This document shows, piece by piece, positions 35,121 through 43,482 of a stretch of 64,000 bases of DNA (position 1 is its first letter; every line of letters starts with the position of its first letter). A program made the translations under genes and the position numbers. The notes under the pieces were generated by a model. It had not been told where the DNA came from. It saw only the letters and a list, made by a program, of their open reading frames with translations, and made no database searches. The DNA is from Anaerolineae bacterium (GTDB taxonomy: Bacteria; Chloroflexota; Anaerolineae; Aggregatilineales; Phototrophicaceae), in contig JAJEBY010000002.1 of assembly GCA_022822305.1 (NCBI GenBank), forward strand, positions 334,885 through 398,884, written 5' to 3'.

Positions 35121-36374
35121 ATGCAAGATGCTGAAGCATCTAATCCGTCTAATCGCTGGCTCATTACGATTGTGGTGATCGCGATTGCCCAGGCGCTTGG
35201 CACCTTTGGCATCACGCTCATCTATCCATTTTTGCCCATCTACGTACAGACCTTTCCCGATTCACCCTACTACGGTACGGAGTTGCTCGCCGGTTTGGTT
35301 ATCGCGGCCCCGCCCCTTATGGGATGCCTGACCGCGCCGTTTTGGGGACGTCTGGCCGATCAATACGGCCGTAAGAAACTGGTGATTCTGGCCACCTTCT
35401 CATCTTCGCTCATTGTGGCCATGATGGGCTTCGCGCAAGCTGCGATAGTGCTGGTGGTGCTGCGCGCGCTGCAAGGGCTGACCAGCGGCATCATTGCCGC
35501 CAACATGGCGCTGGTCGCCGGCGAAAGCCCTCGGGGTCGAATCGGCTTCGCCCTGGGCGTCTTGCAGGTCGGTCTCTTCGGTGGCGTGGCCTTTGGCCCA
35601 ACGGTTGGCGGCATTCTGGCGGAACATTTCGGCTTTCAGATTCCGTTCTTCTTCACGTCAGCCTTGCTGGCGCTCGCCAGCATCCTGGTTGGCTTTGGCG
35701 TTCGCGAGACCTATGTGCCGCCGCCCAAAGGCGCCATTGACCTCAATATGATCACGATGCTGCGCAGCTGGCGAGGCATTGTCAGCATTCAAGGCGTGAA
35801 AACAATTTACGCGCTGCGATTTCTCAATGGCTTCGCCCAACGCTCCTTGATGCCAATCGCGCCCCTTTTCATTCTGGCGCTGCTGCCCGCGTCGACTTCC
35901 GGCGCCAGCAGTTACGCCGGTTTGGTGCTGACCGTCTGGTCGGTATCGATGACGATTGGATCCCTGGTCTTGGGATGGTTGAGCGACAAATGGGGTTATC
36001 GAAACATCCTGCTCGGCGCCGCTTTCGTCGCCATGCTCTTTTATGTGCCGCAAGCCTTCGTTGCCGATATCGGCCAACTCCTGTTTCTCCAGGCGCTGGC
36101 GGGCTTGGCAGCTGGCGGTGTACTCTGCGCTCCCGCCGCTATGCTGGCCCGGTTCACGAACGATGGCGACGAGGGGGCGACTTACGGCTTGGACGCCTCG
36201 GTGACCTCGCTTGCCCATGGCGTAGGCCCGCTATCCGCTTCGCTTGTCGCCGCAGCTTTCGGTCTACGGGCCGCCTTCGGCGCCGTGGCGCTACTATACA
36301 TGGCGGTTTTTCTGGTCGGAATTCAGTTCTTGCCCAAATCAAAACATAGCCGTCTTCAGCTTTCATCAACCTAG
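35121..36374 (+). CDS. MFS transporter
   Basis: Inner-membrane secondary transporter of 417 residues with about 12 spans. The MFS motif A is visible after span 2 (PFWGRLADQYGRKKLVI), with APPLMGCLTAPFWGRL before it, and an antiporter-type region FALGVLQVGLFGGVAFGPTV in span 5. The profile is that of drug:H+ antiporters (12-span DHA1 group). It is followed by a paralogue in tandem. The substrate cannot be inferred. Confidence 0.88.
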   Translation: MQDAEASNPSNRWLITIVVIAIAQALGTFGITLIYPFLPIYVQTFPDSPYYGTELLAGLVIAAPPLMGCLTAPFWGRLADQYGRKKLVILATFSSSLIVAMMGFAQAAIVLVVLRALQGLTSGIIAANMALVAGESPRGRIGFALGVLQVGLFGGVAFGPTVGGILAEHFGFQIPFFFTSALLALASILVGFGVRETYVPPPKGAIDLNMITMLRSWRGIVSIQGVKTIYALRFLNGFAQRSLMPIAPLFILALLPASTSGASSYAGLVLTVWSVSMTIGSLVLGWLSDKWGYRNILLGAAFVAMLFYVPQAFVADIGQLLFLQALAGLAAGGVLCAPAAMLARFTNDGDEGATYGLDASVTSLAHGVGPLSASLVAAAFGLRAAFGAVALLYMAVFLVGIQFLPKSKHSRLQLSST

Positions 36375-36509
36375 GCGGATTGGCAGCCGATGTCCTTGAA
36401 CATACATACCATTCTGTGCGTCGAATCAACTGCGCTGGTCAAGCAACCAGTCCAGTGCTTTCGTCCTGTTCGCGTCATCGTAACCATCAAACTGTAAGGA
36501 TTTCTTTAC

Positions 36510-37775
36510 ATGGCACGGGTTCTTGCGCCAAACGCGCTTTCCATTACGCGCTCATTCGCCAAACCACAGGGCTGGAAATACACGCTGGCCATTGTCTTCG
36601 CGGCGCAGATGGTTTCGGCAGTGGGTTTTTCCATCGTATTTCCCTTCCTGCCCTTGTACATTGAATCGCTCGGCAGCACCTTTGACTTGAATACGGAGAT
36701 GCTGGCCGGGATGGTGATTTCCGCGCAAGGACTCACCATGATGATTGCCGCGCCGATTTGGGGCGCGCTGGCCGATCGCTTTGGTCGCAAGAAAATGATC
36801 ATGCGCGCGCTATGGGGCGGCGCGCTGATGCTGACCCTGATGGGAGTGGTGCAAAGCGCCGAACAACTCATATTGCTGCGCGCCATCCAGGGCTTGGTCA
36901 CAGGAACGCTATCGGCAAGCAACGCCTTGGTGGCGGCCAATACGCCGCGGGAGCGCGTCGGATTCGCCATGGGTACGCTGCAGGTGGCGCTGTGGGGCGG
37001 CGTCGCCATCGGTCCATTGATCGGCGGCGTCCTGGCGGATCATTTTGGATACGGTATTCCCTTCCTGTTTACTGCCGTTCTCCTTTCAGTTGGTGGATTG
37101 ATTGTAGCGTTCGGCATTCAAGAGAACTTCGTTGCGCCAAATAACCGCACAACCATACGCCCGACCGAAATTCTGGGCGGTTGGCTGCAGATTCTGCGCG
37201 CCCCTGGCGTCAGTCTGGTGCTGATGCTCCGTTTTCTGGTGGGATTGGGGCGTTCCATTATCATTCCCATCGCGCCGCTGTTCGTCGTCTCTCTCATCGC
37301 TGGCGAGTTGGAATCAGGCAACACCTATGCCGGTTTGGTCTTGGCAGTGTCTTCCGGCACGTCAACGCTGGGCGCGGTATATCTCGGCAACCTGGGCGAC
37401 CGCATCAGCCACAGAAAAGTGCTGCTGTTCTGCTCGACTGCCGCGGCGCTGCTATACATTCCTCAGGTCTTTGTCGCCGATGTCTGGCAATTGCTGGCTT
37501 TGCAAGGGCTTTCCGGAATCGCCGCCGGCGGCTTGGTCGCTGCGCCTACCGCCTTGCTGTCTCACTATACCAAGCGCGGCATGGCCGGCGCCGTATACGG
37601 TTTGGACAATTCGGTCTGGTCCGGCGCGCGCGCGGCCGCCCCGTTGGTGGGGGCGTCAGTCGCCATTTGGTTTGGCATGCGCGGCGCCTTCGCCGTTGCT
37701 GCCGTTACCTTCGCAGCGATTGCCTTGACGACCTGGCTTTTGCTGCCGGCCGATCGCAAGCAACGCGCCGCCTGA
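36510..37775 (+). CDS. MFS transporter, tandem paralogue
   Basis: Protein of 421 residues, clearly related to the preceding one (GAPIWGALADRFGRKKMIM motif-A region is AAPIWGALADRFGRKKMIM; FAMGTLQVALWGGVAIGPLI in span 5). AAGGAT about eight bases upstream of the ATG supports the start. A 135-base spacer separates the pair, so each may have its own control. Divergence indicates an old duplication. Confidence 0.88.
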   Translation: MARVLAPNALSITRSFAKPQGWKYTLAIVFAAQMVSAVGFSIVFPFLPLYIESLGSTFDLNTEMLAGMVISAQGLTMMIAAPIWGALADRFGRKKMIMRALWGGALMLTLMGVVQSAEQLILLRAIQGLVTGTLSASNALVAANTPRERVGFAMGTLQVALWGGVAIGPLIGGVLADHFGYGIPFLFTAVLLSVGGLIVAFGIQENFVAPNNRTTIRPTEILGGWLQILRAPGVSLVLMLRFLVGLGRSIIIPIAPLFVVSLIAGELESGNTYAGLVLAVSSGTSTLGAVYLGNLGDRISHRKVLLFCSTAAALLYIPQVFVADVWQLLALQGLSGIAAGGLVAAPTALLSHYTKRGMAGAVYGLDNSVWSGARAAAPLVGASVAIWFGMRGAFAVAAVTFAAIALTTWLLLPADRKQRAA

Positions 37776-37817
37776 CTAGCCAGCTATCGTCGAATAGTGT
37801 GACATCCTAACACCCGG

Positions 37818-37846
37818 TTGGATTGCGCGCGCGCAGGCAGTACAAT
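37818..37846 (+). promoter_or_regulatory. Promoter placed for a leaderless mRNA
   Basis: TTGGAT (37818-37823), a 17-base spacer, TACAAT (37841-37846). The ATG of the next gene is at 37853, six bases after the -10 box, so transcription would start at or next to the A of ATG. No ribosome-binding site lies between. Confidence 0.65.
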
Positions 37847-37852
37847 TGGCGC

Positions 37853-38572
37853 ATGGCGAGAAAAATCGATCCGCTGGCGAAAGTCGACAACTTCGACCGG
37901 CGCAAGTCCAAATACGCTCCAATCAAACAAGCCTTGACTGCCGTCTATGGCGAGTTGAATTGGTCGCGCAACCTGGATGGCATGGACGAGCTCATCAGCT
38001 GCATCCTGAGCCAGAGCACCACCGATACCAACCGAGACCGCGCCTTCGACCGCCTCAAAGCGCGCTTTCCAACCTGGGAAGCGGCGCGATTTGCCGCTAT
38101 CGATGATGTGATCGAGGCCATCAAGCCCGCCGGTTTGGCCAATCAGAAAGCGCCGCGCATCCAGGACGCGCTTGGCGTTATATTTGATAAGGTCGGCGAA
38201 TACAGCATCGATTTCCTGAATGAGCTTTCAGTTGACGAGGCCAAGGACTGGCTCGTTTCACTCAAAGGCGTCGGTCCCAAGACCGCTGCTATTGTGCTTT
38301 GTTTTGCATACGGACGCGCCGCATTCCCGGTGGATACGCACATCTTCCGCGTCAGCAAGCGAATCGGCTTTCTTCCGGAGAAAATGTCCGCCAACGATGC
38401 CCACCCGGTCATGGAGGCCATGACGCCGGCTGAAGACTATTATCAGTTCCATATCCAGCTCATTCAGCACGGTCGCGATACCTGTCAAGCGCGCAAGCCC
38501 GCCTGCGAACGCTGTCCGATAAGCGCGCATTGCGACTACTTCCATGCCGCCACCGAGGCGGCGAGTCACTGA
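37853..38572 (+). CDS. Endonuclease III-like DNA glycosylase/AP lyase
   Basis: Base-excision repair enzyme of the HhH-GPD superfamily, 239 residues. The helix-hairpin-helix WLVSLKGVGPKTAAIVLCFA contains the catalytic lysine; the catalytic aspartate is in FPVDTHIFRVSKRIGF. The iron-sulfur loop is at the C-terminus with four cysteines (CQARKPACERCPISAHC, spacing 6-2-5). It is somewhat longer than E. coli Nth (211) because of N-terminal residues. ATG 37853 directly follows a promoter. Confidence 0.9.
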   Translation: MARKIDPLAKVDNFDRRKSKYAPIKQALTAVYGELNWSRNLDGMDELISCILSQSTTDTNRDRAFDRLKARFPTWEAARFAAIDDVIEAIKPAGLANQKAPRIQDALGVIFDKVGEYSIDFLNELSVDEAKDWLVSLKGVGPKTAAIVLCFAYGRAAFPVDTHIFRVSKRIGFLPEKMSANDAHPVMEAMTPAEDYYQFHIQLIQHGRDTCQARKPACERCPISAHCDYFHAATEAASH

Positions 38573-38601
38573 CGTCGCTAGGCGACCGAGGCGATCGGCC
38601 C

Positions 38602-39387
38602 GTGTCAACTGAATTCCCGCAACCGGCGCATGTATTCATTTCGCCGCACTTTGATGATGCCGTTTTGAGTTGTGGCGGTACCCTGGCGAAATTGGCCGGA
38701 GGCGGCGCCCCCGTCACGGTCGTCACCGCGATGGGCGCCTCGCGCGTAAGCGAGTTTCCGGAATCCCCCATCGTCGCGGACCTGCATCAGCGTTGGCAGG
38801 CGGGGATTGATCCCTTGCGGACGCGGCGCGACGAAGATCTGGCGGCGCTGCGGTCGCTCGGCGTCGGCTGTCGGCATTTGCCGCTTGCCGACTGCGTCTA
38901 TCGCCAGGTGGAAGGTACGCCGCTTTATCCGACTGAAGATTCACTCTTCGATCGTGTCCATCCTGCGGATTACGCCGGGGAATACCTGAATCAAACGCCG
39001 ATCCTCGATCTCGAGCTTCAGCAGATTGTCTATCTGCCACTGGGCGTCGGCCATCATGTCGATCACCAAATCGTGCATGAGTGGGGATTGCGCCAGGCGG
39101 CCGCAGAACACGTCAACTTGCGTTGGCGTTTCTATGCCGAATTCCCCTACGCAAACTCGCGCGAAGAAATCGCGGACGCCGCGCGCCGCATCGGCTTGCA
39201 GTTTCGCGAGATCCGCATCGAGCTCGACGAGGCCGATGTGCGAGCCAAAATCGAAGCTATCGCCTGCTACCGTTCGCAAATCAGCACATTCTGGAATGAT
39301 CTTGAGCAGATGGAAACTGAGGCGCGCCGCTCTATGCAAGACAGCGCCACCGGCAAATACCTTGAGCGCTACTGGGAATACGGCTGA
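38602..39387 (+). CDS. PIG-L/LmbE family deacetylase
   Basis: Zinc-dependent N-acetylglucosaminyl deacetylase-like protein of about 261 residues. It has the start VFISPHFDDAVLSCGGTLAK (usual metal motif HPDD appears here as PHFDD) and the second histidine motif GVGHHVDHQIVHEWG. GTG 38602 with GAGGCG seven bases upstream is chosen because the upstream part of the frame lacks family character. Substrate could be a glycan or a mycothiol- or bacillithiol-like molecule. Confidence 0.82.
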   Translation: MSTEFPQPAHVFISPHFDDAVLSCGGTLAKLAGGGAPVTVVTAMGASRVSEFPESPIVADLHQRWQAGIDPLRTRRDEDLAALRSLGVGCRHLPLADCVYRQVEGTPLYPTEDSLFDRVHPADYAGEYLNQTPILDLELQQIVYLPLGVGHHVDHQIVHEWGLRQAAAEHVNLRWRFYAEFPYANSREEIADAARRIGLQFREIRIELDEADVRAKIEAIACYRSQISTFWNDLEQMETEARRSMQDSATGKYLERYWEYG

Positions 39388-39466
39388 TTGAACAGTTGCG
39401 GTCTAGTCTGCGCCGCAATCGCGCGCGAAGCCGCTTAAACGCCACTAGTGCAATCAGCCCGGGAAG

Positions 39467-39538
39467 AGGCGACGGTGGGATTCGAACCCACGAATGAAGG
39501 TTTTGCAAACCTCTGCCTTACCACTTGGCCACGTCGCC
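39467..39538 (-). tRNA. tRNA-Cys (GCA)
   Basis: On the minus strand the cloverleaf closes with GGCGACG pairing CGTCGCC, T-arm GTGGG-TTCGAAT-CCCAC, D-arm with AAGTGGTAAGG and anticodon loop TTTGCAA giving GCA. The discriminator base is U, as in tRNA-Cys. CCA is not encoded. 72 bases. Confidence 0.95.
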
Positions 39539-39592
39539 AGAATGAATCAACATTATACTTGGCTCCGTAACGAATTCAAGAATAATTTGCCT

Positions 39593-40384
39593 TCATCGAT
39601 TGCCGGGCGTCCAGCCGAAAGGAAGATCGTCGCTGGCTGTTGCGGCCCGTATGCTTGGCTGAGTTTGTTGCGGAAGAAAATATCCAATCGAGTCTCCACG
39701 ACTGCGCAGCTCGTCGCGCGTATTAAGTCGCCGCAAATCTCGAGAGAAATAGAACAGGCGGTTTTGCTCGGGATTCAGCGCGAGGCGCGCCACTCCCCGC
39801 GCCAGGACATCTATCGGCATCGGCGCAGATCTGCCCGGGGGCAGCCACGAAAGCGGCGGTACCGATCCAAACAAGCTTATCGCGCGGTAGAAAAGCGGGC
39901 GAGGCTGCCCACGCACGTAAAGTAGCGGCGCGCGCACGATGGTCGCCCTCAAGCCGACGCGTCGCAAATAGCTTTCCGCGTCTCGCTTGGAGCGCAGATA
40001 CTCCCGGTTCATCCATGGCGCTCCGGCGCTGCTGATGAAAAGCAGTCGCTCGACGCCATCGCTAACGCACATGTTGGCCACATTGCGCAGCGATACAGAG
40101 TTCAGCTGTTGGTACGACAAGCCTCGCGTCTGGTCAGCATTCAAGCTGCCAACGGTGTGTATGACCGCCGAATGATAACGCGCTTTGCCACGCAAGCTGG
40201 CCGGATTCCAGACATCCGCGTTGGACCAGTTGGTATGATGCATTAGCGGCTCCAGCAGATTTTGCGCGCCAGTACGCAGCAGCAGGCTGACGTCAGCGCC
40301 CTCCGCCAACAAAGCTGCGGCGATATGATCACCCAAAAACGTGCCGCCGCCGGTGACTAAAATCCCTCGATCATACCGTGCCAT
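39593..40384 (-). CDS. Atypical SDR, NAD(P)-binding protein
   Basis: Rossmann-fold protein of 263 residues related to NDUFA9/complex-I-associated and epimerase-like SDRs. The cofactor motif is ILVTGGGTFLGDHIAAALLA; LLFISSAGAPWMNREYLRSK contains a serine and the YxxxK-like region, and RATIVRAPLLYVRG follows. The catalytic tyrosine context is weak, so it may bind a nucleotide without classical dehydrogenase activity. Confidence 0.8.
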   Translation of the reverse strand: MARYDRGILVTGGGTFLGDHIAAALLAEGADVSLLLRTGAQNLLEPLMHHTNWSNADVWNPASLRGKARYHSAVIHTVGSLNADQTRGLSYQQLNSVSLRNVANMCVSDGVERLLFISSAGAPWMNREYLRSKRDAESYLRRVGLRATIVRAPLLYVRGQPRPLFYRAISLFGSVPPLSWLPPGRSAPMPIDVLARGVARLALNPEQNRLFYFSRDLRRLNTRDELRSRGDSIGYFLPQQTQPSIRAATASDDLPFGWTPGNR

Positions 40385-40587
40385 TTTTCCGTCGCGAGTT
40401 CATGCCTGTTCGAATGTTGGATGTTCTTTCCTTGCGAGATCGCCATATTTATAGTTGCAGGTTTCGGTCAGATTGCACAAAGATTTGCAGAAAGCAGCTA
40501 GTCTCTAAAACTTAGCCGATGCCCAATATTGTTGACATACAGTTGCATTCATTGTAGCAAGTGCTGTGAACGTCCACAACGCGAGCC

Positions 40588-40614
40588 TTGAGTCTGAGGT
40601 TTTTCCTGTATAAT
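40588..40614 (+). promoter_or_regulatory. Possible promoter
   Basis: TTGAGT (40588-40593) and a perfect TATAAT (40609-40614), with a 15-base spacer, shorter than ideal. The first start codon with a ribosome-binding site downstream is at 40666. Confidence 0.5.
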
Positions 40615-40665
40615 GCTGTATGGGTGAATGTTACGTTCGGGTGTATTTACCAAGCAGGAATGCAA

Positions 40666-40764
40666 ATGAATGACCGCCCGTTGCCTCAACAGATCAATAC
40701 CGAACGTCTCAGGAACAGGCATGGGCGGGTGAAGCGCTCGAATACGGGACGCCAATTCGGATAA
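40666..40764 (+). CDS. Possible 32-residue basic peptide
   Basis: ATG 40666 has AGGA (40656-40659) six bases upstream and lies about 52 bases after the TATAAT box. The peptide MNDRPLPQQINTERLRNRHG continues RVKRSNTGRQFG and is arginine-rich (7 of 32). No family is recognised; it could also be chance in a non-coding RNA. Confidence 0.3.
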   Translation: MNDRPLPQQINTERLRNRHGRVKRSNTGRQFG

Positions 40765-41059
40765 AGGTGTGCGAATTCTGCGCCCGTAGAGCGTGGACTG
40801 TATCCAGCATATTACGGTCTTCCATGCGCCGCATGGTCGGAAGAAGCAGTCAGAATGAAGCGAGCAGGCTTGGCATAAGCGCTCTCGATCCAGGAAACAC
40901 CAACGGTGTGCGCTTAGCGCGCCGAATCTCTTGTCAAGCTGCATGATTTGTAAAGATTCCAATTGATATTCCGCTGAACGTCTGATAGTTCCCCGTAATT
41001 CGTCTGCGATACAGCCGCAGCCTTTTGAGCACTGCGGGATTCCGCGTTGGAATGGAATC

Positions 41060-41716
41060 ATGCCAACTGTCACGGCGCTTGAAATCAAACCGGGCAAGAA
41101 GCAGCGTGTCCGTCTGTTCCTGGACCATGAGTTCGCGCTGGAACTGCCCATGATCCAGGCCGCGCGCTTGCATCGTGGGCAGGATCTTTCCGGTGCCGAA
41201 GTGCAAGGCTTGATCGATGAATGCGCCCTTGTCAACGCTTGTGACAAGGCCATCGGTCTCTTGTCGAGACGCCAGCGCAGTTGCGAGGAAATCCGCCGTC
41301 ATCTGGTCAAAGCAGGGTTTGCTGATGCCGTCATCACCGCGGCTATCGAAAAACTGCGGGACCAGCAATTTGTCGATGACTGCGTCTTTGCCCGCTTTTG
41401 GATCGAGAATCGCGACGCTTTCAAACCGATGTCTTCCCGCGCCATTGCCCATGAGCTGTATCAGAAAGGCGTTGACAGAGACGTCTTTGAACCCTTGCTG
41501 AAGGATATCGATGCTGAAGATTCCGCCTATCGCGCGTCGCAAAAGCAGATGTGGCGCTATCGAGGCAAGGCGCGTCTCGAGTTTCGAAGCAAGCTGAATG
41601 CCATGTTACGACGTCGGGGCTTCGACTTCGACACGATCTCGCTGGTTATTTCCCGAATAGAACGCGAGCTCGACGAAGCCCAGCCCGATTTCTTTGCCGG
41701 TGAAAACGAAACATGA
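41060..41716 (+). CDS. recX: Regulatory protein RecX
   Basis: Modulator of RecA filaments, 218 residues. Three-helix repeats are visible: DKAIGLLSRRQRSCEEIRRH, then VITAAIEKLRDQQFVDDCVF and later MLRRRGFDFDTISLVISRIE. The N-terminal beta part (VTALEIKPGKKQRVRLFLDH) is as in longer RecX proteins. recA is not adjacent. It is followed 77 bases later by rny. Confidence 0.9.
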   Translation: MPTVTALEIKPGKKQRVRLFLDHEFALELPMIQAARLHRGQDLSGAEVQGLIDECALVNACDKAIGLLSRRQRSCEEIRRHLVKAGFADAVITAAIEKLRDQQFVDDCVFARFWIENRDAFKPMSSRAIAHELYQKGVDRDVFEPLLKDIDAEDSAYRASQKQMWRYRGKARLEFRSKLNAMLRRRGFDFDTISLVISRIERELDEAQPDFFAGENET

Positions 41717-41793
41717 TACCGGTGAAACAACTTCCGGATCAGTGCTAGAAAGGAGCAAAGACGAATGTATCCTGTGGATACCGTCAAACAAGT

Positions 41794-43350
41794 ATGGACA
41801 CCATCATCTTTGCAATTGTCACAGCGGTCATTGGCTTGGGCGCGGGTATTGCGCTTGGCGCAAGGCGAGGCAAGTCAACACTGCTGAAGGAGCAGCAGGA
41901 ACAGGGCCAAAGTGCCCTGGTAAAGGCTTCGGAAGACGCGAAGCAGCTGATGAAGAATGCCGAAGTCGAGAAGACGCAAATCATCGCCGATGCCGCACTT
42001 GCCGCCAAGGAACGCATAAATGAGGCGCAGGAAACCATTCGCCGCCGCCGCCGCGATTTGAACGACGAAGACGAACGCATACAACGCCGTCGCGGCGAGC
42101 TGGACAAGCGAATGGAGCAGCTTGAACAGCGTGATCAGCAGCTGAATAAGCGCCAGAGTCGACTCGACAGGAAGGAAAACGAAATCAAGAAATCCGAGTC
42201 CAACATCGTCGAGAAGCTGCAAGGTATCGCGCAGATGACGGTGGACGAGGCCCGGCAGGCGCTTCTGGACTCGATCGAGCTTGATGCGCGCAACGATATG
42301 GCGCGTATCATCCGCCAGGTGGAAGCGGAAGCCACAGAAACCGCCGATCAGCGCGCGCGCAGCCTGATTGCGATGGCGATTCAGAGGCTGGCGTCCGAGC
42401 AAGTCAGCGAGGTCTCGGTCAGCGTCGTGCCCCTGCCCAGTGACGATATGAAAGGCCGCATTATCGGCCGCAACGGGCGCAACATCCGTTCATTTGAACT
42501 GGCTACCGGCGTCGATGTCGTGGTGGACGATTCGCCCGAGGCGGTGACCATCAGCAGCTTTGATCCCGTTCGGCGCGAGGTGGCAAAGCGCACCATGGCG
42601 AAGCTGGTGACCGACGGCCGCATCCATCCGGCGCGCATCGAAAAACTGGTCGAAGATACGCGAACCGAGGTCGAGCGAATCGTCGGCGAAGAAGGCGAGC
42701 GCGCGGCCTATGAAACTGGCATTCATGGCCTGCATACGGAAATCTTGAAGTTGCTAGGCCAACTCAAATTCCGCACCAGCTACGGGCAGAATCAGCATGC
42801 CCATGCCATCGAAACCGCCCATATCGCCGGCATGATCGCCATGGAACTGGGCGCCGATGTCAACATCGCTAAAATGGGCGGCCTGCTGCACGATATCGGC
42901 AAAGCCATTGACCACAGCGTGGAAGGCACACACGCGCAGATCGGCGCTGATTTCGTCAAGCGCTATGGTGTCAAAGACTATGTCGTTAACTGCATCGCAG
43001 CCCACCACCACGAAGTGGAAAAAGAATGCGTCGAAGCCTTCATCGTCGAGGCGGCCGACGCCATATCCGGCGCGCGTCCAGGCGCCCGCCGCGAGAGCCT
43101 CGATTCATACATCCGCCGTGTCAAGCAGCTGGAGGAAATCGCCAATACCTTCGACGGCGTCGAGCAGAGCTACGCCCTTCAAGCCGGTCGCGAAGTGCGC
43201 ATCATCGTTCGTCCCGAGGTCGTGGATGATTATCTGGCGATTCAACTGGCGCGCGATATCGCCAAGCAGATCGAGAACGACATGCAATATCCGGGCCAAA
43301 TCAAGGTGCACGTCATCCGCGAGACGCGGCGCGTGGAGTATGCGAAGTAG
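41794..43350 (+). CDS. rny: Ribonuclease Y
   Basis: Membrane-anchored endoribonuclease that starts mRNA decay. The 518-residue protein begins with one membrane span (MDTIIFAIVTAVIGLGAGIA). A long charged coiled coil follows (about 30-200), then the KH domain with GRIIGRNGRNIRSFELATGV and the HD domain with GGLLHDIGKAIDHSVEGTH; it ends RETRRVEYAK. All are standard and the length is typical. A hairpin terminator follows 80 bases later. Confidence 0.97.
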   Translation: MDTIIFAIVTAVIGLGAGIALGARRGKSTLLKEQQEQGQSALVKASEDAKQLMKNAEVEKTQIIADAALAAKERINEAQETIRRRRRDLNDEDERIQRRRGELDKRMEQLEQRDQQLNKRQSRLDRKENEIKKSESNIVEKLQGIAQMTVDEARQALLDSIELDARNDMARIIRQVEAEATETADQRARSLIAMAIQRLASEQVSEVSVSVVPLPSDDMKGRIIGRNGRNIRSFELATGVDVVVDDSPEAVTISSFDPVRREVAKRTMAKLVTDGRIHPARIEKLVEDTRTEVERIVGEEGERAAYETGIHGLHTEILKLLGQLKFRTSYGQNQHAHAIETAHIAGMIAMELGADVNIAKMGGLLHDIGKAIDHSVEGTHAQIGADFVKRYGVKDYVVNCIAAHHHEVEKECVEAFIVEAADAISGARPGARRESLDSYIRRVKQLEEIANTFDGVEQSYALQAGREVRIIVRPEVVDDYLAIQLARDIAKQIENDMQYPGQIKVHVIRETRRVEYAK

Positions 43351-43430
43351 GCGATCGCCCTCGGGAATGTAAATCGCGCTGTTCAGCGCCGCGCTTACGG
43401 CCAAGAGGAGCCTGATTCAGACAAATCAAA

Positions 43431-43456
43431 AAGCCCCTGTCATGTGACAGGGGCTT
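43431..43456. terminator. Bidirectional terminator between rny and the PDZ gene
   Basis: A perfect inverted repeat AAGCCCCTGTCA / TGACAGGGGCTT separated by two bases. On the minus strand it is followed by TTTTTGATTTG (strong T-run for the PDZ gene); on the plus strand by CTGTTTGTTTC (weaker, for rny). Confidence 0.85.
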
Positions 43457-43482
43457 CTGTTTGTTTCGTGATTCGCAGCTGG

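Larger units (their letters stand above)
40385..41059 (+). other. Long spacer before recX with a small transcription unit
   Basis: No long reading frame fits; a minus-strand frame of 234 codons (40549-41253) runs into recX and has no family. The stretch contains a TATAAT-type promoter and a 32-codon frame listed below, a CTTCC-ATGCG / CGCAT-GG hairpin at about 40822-40843, and no terminator-like T-run. An untranslated RNA is possible. Confidence 0.5.

Noticed and set aside
40615..41059. tmRNA or RNase P RNA before recX
   Set aside because: No tRNA-like ends, no tag-peptide coding and no RNase P core motif could be seen.
40549..41253. Minus-strand frame of 234 codons before and over recX
   Set aside because: Overlaps recX by 190 bases, has no ribosome-binding site and no family character.
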